A stretch of DNA of 7,671 nucleotides, taken from Treponema sp. Lineage in GTDB: Bacteria > Spirochaetota > Spirochaetia > Treponematales > Treponemataceae. The position numbers and the translations under genes are program-made. The DNA lies in the NCBI GenBank assembly GCA_016293645.1, contig JAEDDW010000083.1, forward strand, positions 1 through 7,671. The letters are read 5' to 3'. Below the pieces are notes generated by a model. The model was given only the letters and a program-made list of their open reading frames with translations, had not been told where the DNA came from and did not search any database. Below, in pieces: positions 6,081-7,671 of this stretch (position 1 is its first letter; each line of letters opens with the position of its first letter).

Positions 6081-6656
6081 ATGCAGATGGAATCCAACCC
6101 AAAACAAATTTCATTTCGCCGTCAGTTTGACAAGATCAATCTCTTCAATTTCATGTCCAACGACCTTGTATCCTATGCCGCACAGAAATACGGACAGGAG
6201 TTCACTGAATTCATCGACATGAAATGCGGAGCAATCCCGGAAGGTGACTATGAGAAAATCATCGACCCTGATTCTCCGGAACAATTTCTCATGCTTTACA
6301 CTGACGTAGTATTGAAGAGAATTTCCGTGACATGCGGAAAGATCCTTGAGCTTGGCGAAGGCTATGACAGAGTCCTTGCAAACTATTTTTCTGATGCAGG
6401 CAAAAACCTCAATCTGCCCTCCCCTTCTACAATTGATGACGCCTACGGCCTGATAAAGCTCTGCGTCCTTGAAAAACAGAATGCAGCAGAAGATGTCATC
6501 ATCAGGAAAAAAACCGACTGCCTGATATGGAAAAATGCAGACGCAGACATTTCCATGTGGAAACTCCTCATTCCTTTCATAAGTGGAATCCTTGGAAATT
6601 CAGGATTTTCTTTTTCAATAACCGAAGGCTCTGATCTTGTTTTGAGCAGAAACTAG
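6081..6656 (+). CDS. Unidentified protein following the MIF homologue
   Basis: I do not recognise this family. From ATG 6081 it has 191 residues (a second ATG is two codons on), with no signal peptide, membrane segment or cysteine cluster. It looks like a soluble, mixed alpha/beta protein. Notable stretches are LVSYAAQKYGQEFTEF, PEQFLMLYTDVVLKR, ILELGEGYDRVL and a C-terminus ending FSITEGSDLVLSRN. The start one base after the MIF-like stop, with GGCGGA nearby, suggests translational coupling. The frame stays open further upstream to an ATG at 6039, but that would overlap the MIF-like gene by 41 bases and I reject it. It ends 15 bases from the convergent regulator. Confidence 0.8.
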   Translation: MQMESNPKQISFRRQFDKINLFNFMSNDLVSYAAQKYGQEFTEFIDMKCGAIPEGDYEKIIDPDSPEQFLMLYTDVVLKRISVTCGKILELGEGYDRVLANYFSDAGKNLNLPSPSTIDDAYGLIKLCVLEKQNAAEDVIIRKKTDCLIWKNADADISMWKLLIPFISGILGNSGFSFSITEGSDLVLSRN

Positions 6657-6671
6657 TTCCGTGGCAGACTG

Positions 6672-6959
6672 TCAGGCTATGCATCTTGTCCCCGTGCAGG
6701 ATTCAAGTTCAATCTCAACATAATCCGTAACGATTATGTCATTGATCGGAATGTTGAATATCTGCGAAAGAACGACAAGATTATCAATCGTCGGCAGGTT
6801 GATTCCACGGGTCCAGTTGTAGATGGTCTGGATGTAAGGAAATCCCATGATTTCCTGAAGGTCCCTTGCGGAAACTCCAGACTGCTTCATAAGTGTCTTG
6901 ATTCTTTTTCCTGATTCGGAAAGATTAACTACAGGTCTCTGAAAAATTGTTGTATTCAC
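6672..6959 (-). CDS. Cro/C1-type (XRE) helix-turn-helix regulator
   Basis: 95 residues. Residues 18-76 form an XRE domain: KRIKTLMKQSGVS, then ARDLQEIMGF and the recognition helix around YIQTIYNWTRG (42-52), then LPTIDNLVVLSQIFNIPINDII. The short tail has two cysteines (88, 93). The start is GTG 6957-6959, supported by AAAGGAG 6 bases upstream; no ATG fits. It lies 61 bases behind the small gene at 7021-7176 and is probably cotranscribed with it. The gap holds an imperfect palindrome (CGGAT-ctaga-ATCCG, about 6982-6996) that could be its operator. Targets are unknown; an antitoxin-like role is possible but unproven. Confidence 0.85.
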   Translation of the reverse strand: MNTTIFQRPVVNLSESGKRIKTLMKQSGVSARDLQEIMGFPYIQTIYNWTRGINLPTIDNLVVLSQIFNIPINDIIVTDYVEIELESCTGTRCIA

Positions 6960-7020
6960 GATGGTCTCCTTTCATAATTCCGGATCTAGAATCCGAGGAG
7001 CCATCGCATAGTTGGAAATA

Positions 7021-7176
7021 TTATACTGCCATGACCCCAGTCTCAAAAATAGCAAAACGACGCTTATTGACGCTGACGTTTTTACGTTTATTAAAATCTT
7101 TTTTCACAGTAGAAATGGTTTTTAGAGTCTGCTTTACAGCTGCGTAACCATGATGATCATTTTTTGTAGTTATCAT
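7021..7176 (-). CDS. Small basic protein, 51 residues, unidentified
   Basis: On the minus strand an ATG at 7174-7176 lies 7 bases after AGGAGG (7184-7189) and opens a 51-codon frame ending TAA at 7021. An ATG two codons earlier (7182) is too close to the ribosome site. The product is strongly basic (11 Lys/Arg against 3 Asp/Glu), with ISTVKKDFNKRKN and SVNKRRFAIFETGV as main features and no signal peptide or membrane segment. I know no family for it. A good promoter upstream and the XRE gene directly downstream support a real two-gene unit. A nucleic-acid-binding peptide or a small toxin/antitoxin partner are guesses only. Confidence 0.65.
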   Translation of the reverse strand: MITTKNDHHGYAAVKQTLKTISTVKKDFNKRKNVSVNKRRFAIFETGVMAV

Positions 7177-7230
7177 TGCCATTCCTCCTGTCTGCTATTT
7201 TTGCCCTGGATACCAGCGCGTAATGGTGCC

Positions 7231-7259
7231 ACTATAGCACACCTTCACAATCGTGTCAT
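7231..7259 (-). promoter_or_regulatory. Sigma-70-type promoter of the small-protein/XRE unit
   Basis: On the minus strand ATGACA (7254-7259), 17 bases and TATAGT (7231-7236) match the consensus at 5 of 6 positions each, with a TG one base before the -10 (extended -10). Transcription should start near 7224, giving a leader of about 48 bases that contains the short palindrome CTGG-tat-CCAG. Confidence 0.6.
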
Positions 7260-7273
7260 TAAAGTTTCTCTTT

Positions 7274-7297
7274 AAAAACCGACTTTTTTCAGTTTTT
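7274..7297 (-). terminator. Weak candidate terminator of the patatin-like gene
   Basis: On the minus strand AAAAACTG (7290-7297) can pair with CGGTTTTT (7274-7281) over 8 bp with one T-G pair and an 8-base loop. It overlaps the stop codon. The stem is A/T-rich with only two G-C pairs, so termination would be inefficient. Confidence 0.3.
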
Positions 7298-7671
7298 TTC
7301 AAGAAAACTTCTCACCCCTTCAAGATGCTTTATTCCGGCCTGCCTTCCCATTTCATAGACCCGCTGCAGTTCACTAGGATCATGTTCCGTCCGGCCTATT
7401 CCCACATCTGTTTCAGGAGCGATGACATAACAGCTGCCTTTCTTTTCCTGGTCAAAGACGAATTTTTTTTCGTCCTCGTACATAAGATGGCGGTTTGCCA
7501 TTGCCTCGACAATCTTTGGATATTTTCCAAGCAGAATCTTCATGAGCCACATGAAAGACGAAGGCTTTTTCTTATATTCCCTTGTCGTGCCGGCCAGCAG
7601 TCCCGCGTCCACTGTAATGAAAGACGAAGGCTTTTTCTTATATTCCCTTGTCCTGGTGAGGATCACGACAT
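7289..7671 (-). CDS. Patatin-like phospholipase family protein, C-terminal part, with 22-residue insertion
   Basis: The frame is open to the window edge, so this is the end of a longer gene; the GTG at 7664-7666 is an internal valine codon. The piece starts VVILTRTREYKKKPSS and continues MWLMKILLGKYPKIVEAM, NRHLMYEDEKKF, YVIAPE, VGIGRTEHDP and LQRVYEMGRQAG. This is the C-terminal region of YjjU-like patatin proteins (putative serine-Asp dyad acyl hydrolases); the catalytic GxSxG would lie outside the window. The family expects ILTR..EY.KKP to run straight into the WLMKILL helix. Here 22 extra residues intervene: ITVDAGLLAGT plus a second TREYKKKPSSF. They come from a 66-bp gain made of a repeated 36-mer and a 30-bp insert. 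The frame is kept, so a protein can be made, but the effect on activity is unknown. Confidence 0.85.
   Translation of the reverse strand, partial: VVILTRTREYKKKPSSFITVDAGLLAGTTREYKKKPSSFMWLMKILLGKYPKIVEAMANRHLMYEDEKKFVFDQEKKGSCYVIAPETDVGIGRTEHDPSELQRVYEMGRQAGIKHLEGVRSFLEKN
7551..7586. repeat. 36-bp direct repeat, copy 1 (of 2)
   Basis: Identical at all 36 positions to 7617-7652. The flanking bases differ on both sides (C before and G after here; A before and C after the other copy), so the length is exactly 36. It is 36% G+C and codes for the family-conserved TREYKKKPSSF on the minus strand. Confidence 0.97.
7587..7616. other. 30-bp G+C-rich insert between 36-bp repeats, spacer-like
   Basis: Exactly 30 bases, 21 of them G or C, against 13 of 36 in each flanking repeat. 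It has no counterpart in the protein family at this place. On the minus strand it codes for TVDAGLLAGT in frame. The size and the flanking duplication match one spacer of a type II CRISPR unit. Its origin cannot be determined from this window. Confidence 0.85.
7617..7652. repeat. 36-bp direct repeat, copy 2 (of 2)
   Basis: Perfect copy of 7551-7586, in the same orientation, starting 66 bases later. With the 30-bp insert it makes a unit of 22 codons. Homologous recombination or slippage between the two copies would delete 66 bp and restore the ancestral gene exactly. Confidence 0.97.

Noticed and set aside
5837..6107. Minus-strand frames over the MIF-like gene
   Set aside because: Shadows of a gene with conserved catalytic residues and a strong ribosome site.
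6947..7147. Plus-strand 66-codon frame
   Set aside because: It is antisense to the 51-codon gene, which has the ribosome site and promoter; this frame has neither.
7587..7616. Insertion by a transposon or IS
   Set aside because: A 30-bp body without terminal inverted repeats cannot be a transposon, and a 36-bp target duplication is far outside what IS elements make.
7551..7652. A working CRISPR array
   Set aside because: There is only one repeat-insert-repeat unit, the repeat is the conserved coding sequence of the host gene rather than a typical CRISPR repeat with inverted ends, and no leader or cas gene is visible. Only the integration-like geometry is CRISPR-like.

Overview
The base composition (about 40-45% G+C), the compact gene packing and the gene families suggest a host-associated spirochaete, most likely a Treponema. 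The evidence is a lipocalin lipoprotein with a relaxed, spirochaete-like lipobox, the pdxS-pdxT pair with a divergent MocR-type regulator, and an intergenic repeat at the left edge that resembles repeats I associate with Treponema. The genus is an inference; there is no rRNA or marker gene in the window.

Layout. Bases 1-1124 are a graveyard: a gene tail running in from the left, a hairpin-rich repeat (about 50-175), a decayed GyrI-like effector-binding gene (205-455, minus), a cluster of small palindromes (about 452-524), an N-terminally truncated DUF3795 cysteine-rich protein (540-809, minus), the broken start of another gene (824-892, minus), and a perfect 14-bp inverted repeat (902-941). 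Bases 1125-4071 form a vitamin B6 module: pdxS and pdxT on the minus strand (PLP synthase subunits, ATGA overlap) and the divergent pdxR (GntR/aminotransferase fusion). Bases 4182-4721 encode a Blc-type lipocalin lipoprotein. Bases 4809-5642 are a minus-strand pair (2H phosphoesterase and Dabb-domain protein). These face away from a plus-strand pair at 5738-6656 (MIF/tautomerase homologue and an unrecognised 191-residue protein). Bases 6672-7176 hold a GTG-started Cro/C1-type regulator behind a 51-codon basic protein, with a good promoter at 7231-7259. The right edge (7289-7671) is the C-terminal part of a patatin-like phospholipase family gene on the minus strand.

The most unusual object is in that last gene. 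A 36-bp segment occurs twice as a perfect direct repeat (7551-7586 and 7617-7652) around exactly 30 bp of G+C-rich DNA (21 of 30). The gene family needs only one copy, so 66 bp have been gained without breaking the frame. 36-30-36 is the geometry of a type II CRISPR repeat-spacer-repeat unit, and duplication of the target around a short foreign insert is what Cas1-Cas2 integration produces. My preferred reading is a fossil of off-target spacer integration into a chromosomal gene. No cas gene is visible here, so this is a hypothesis.

Working together: PdxST makes PLP from ribose 5-phosphate, glyceraldehyde 3-phosphate and glutamine, and PdxR probably senses PLP and controls the divergent promoter region. 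The remaining small genes are housekeeping or stress-type functions with no evident common pathway.
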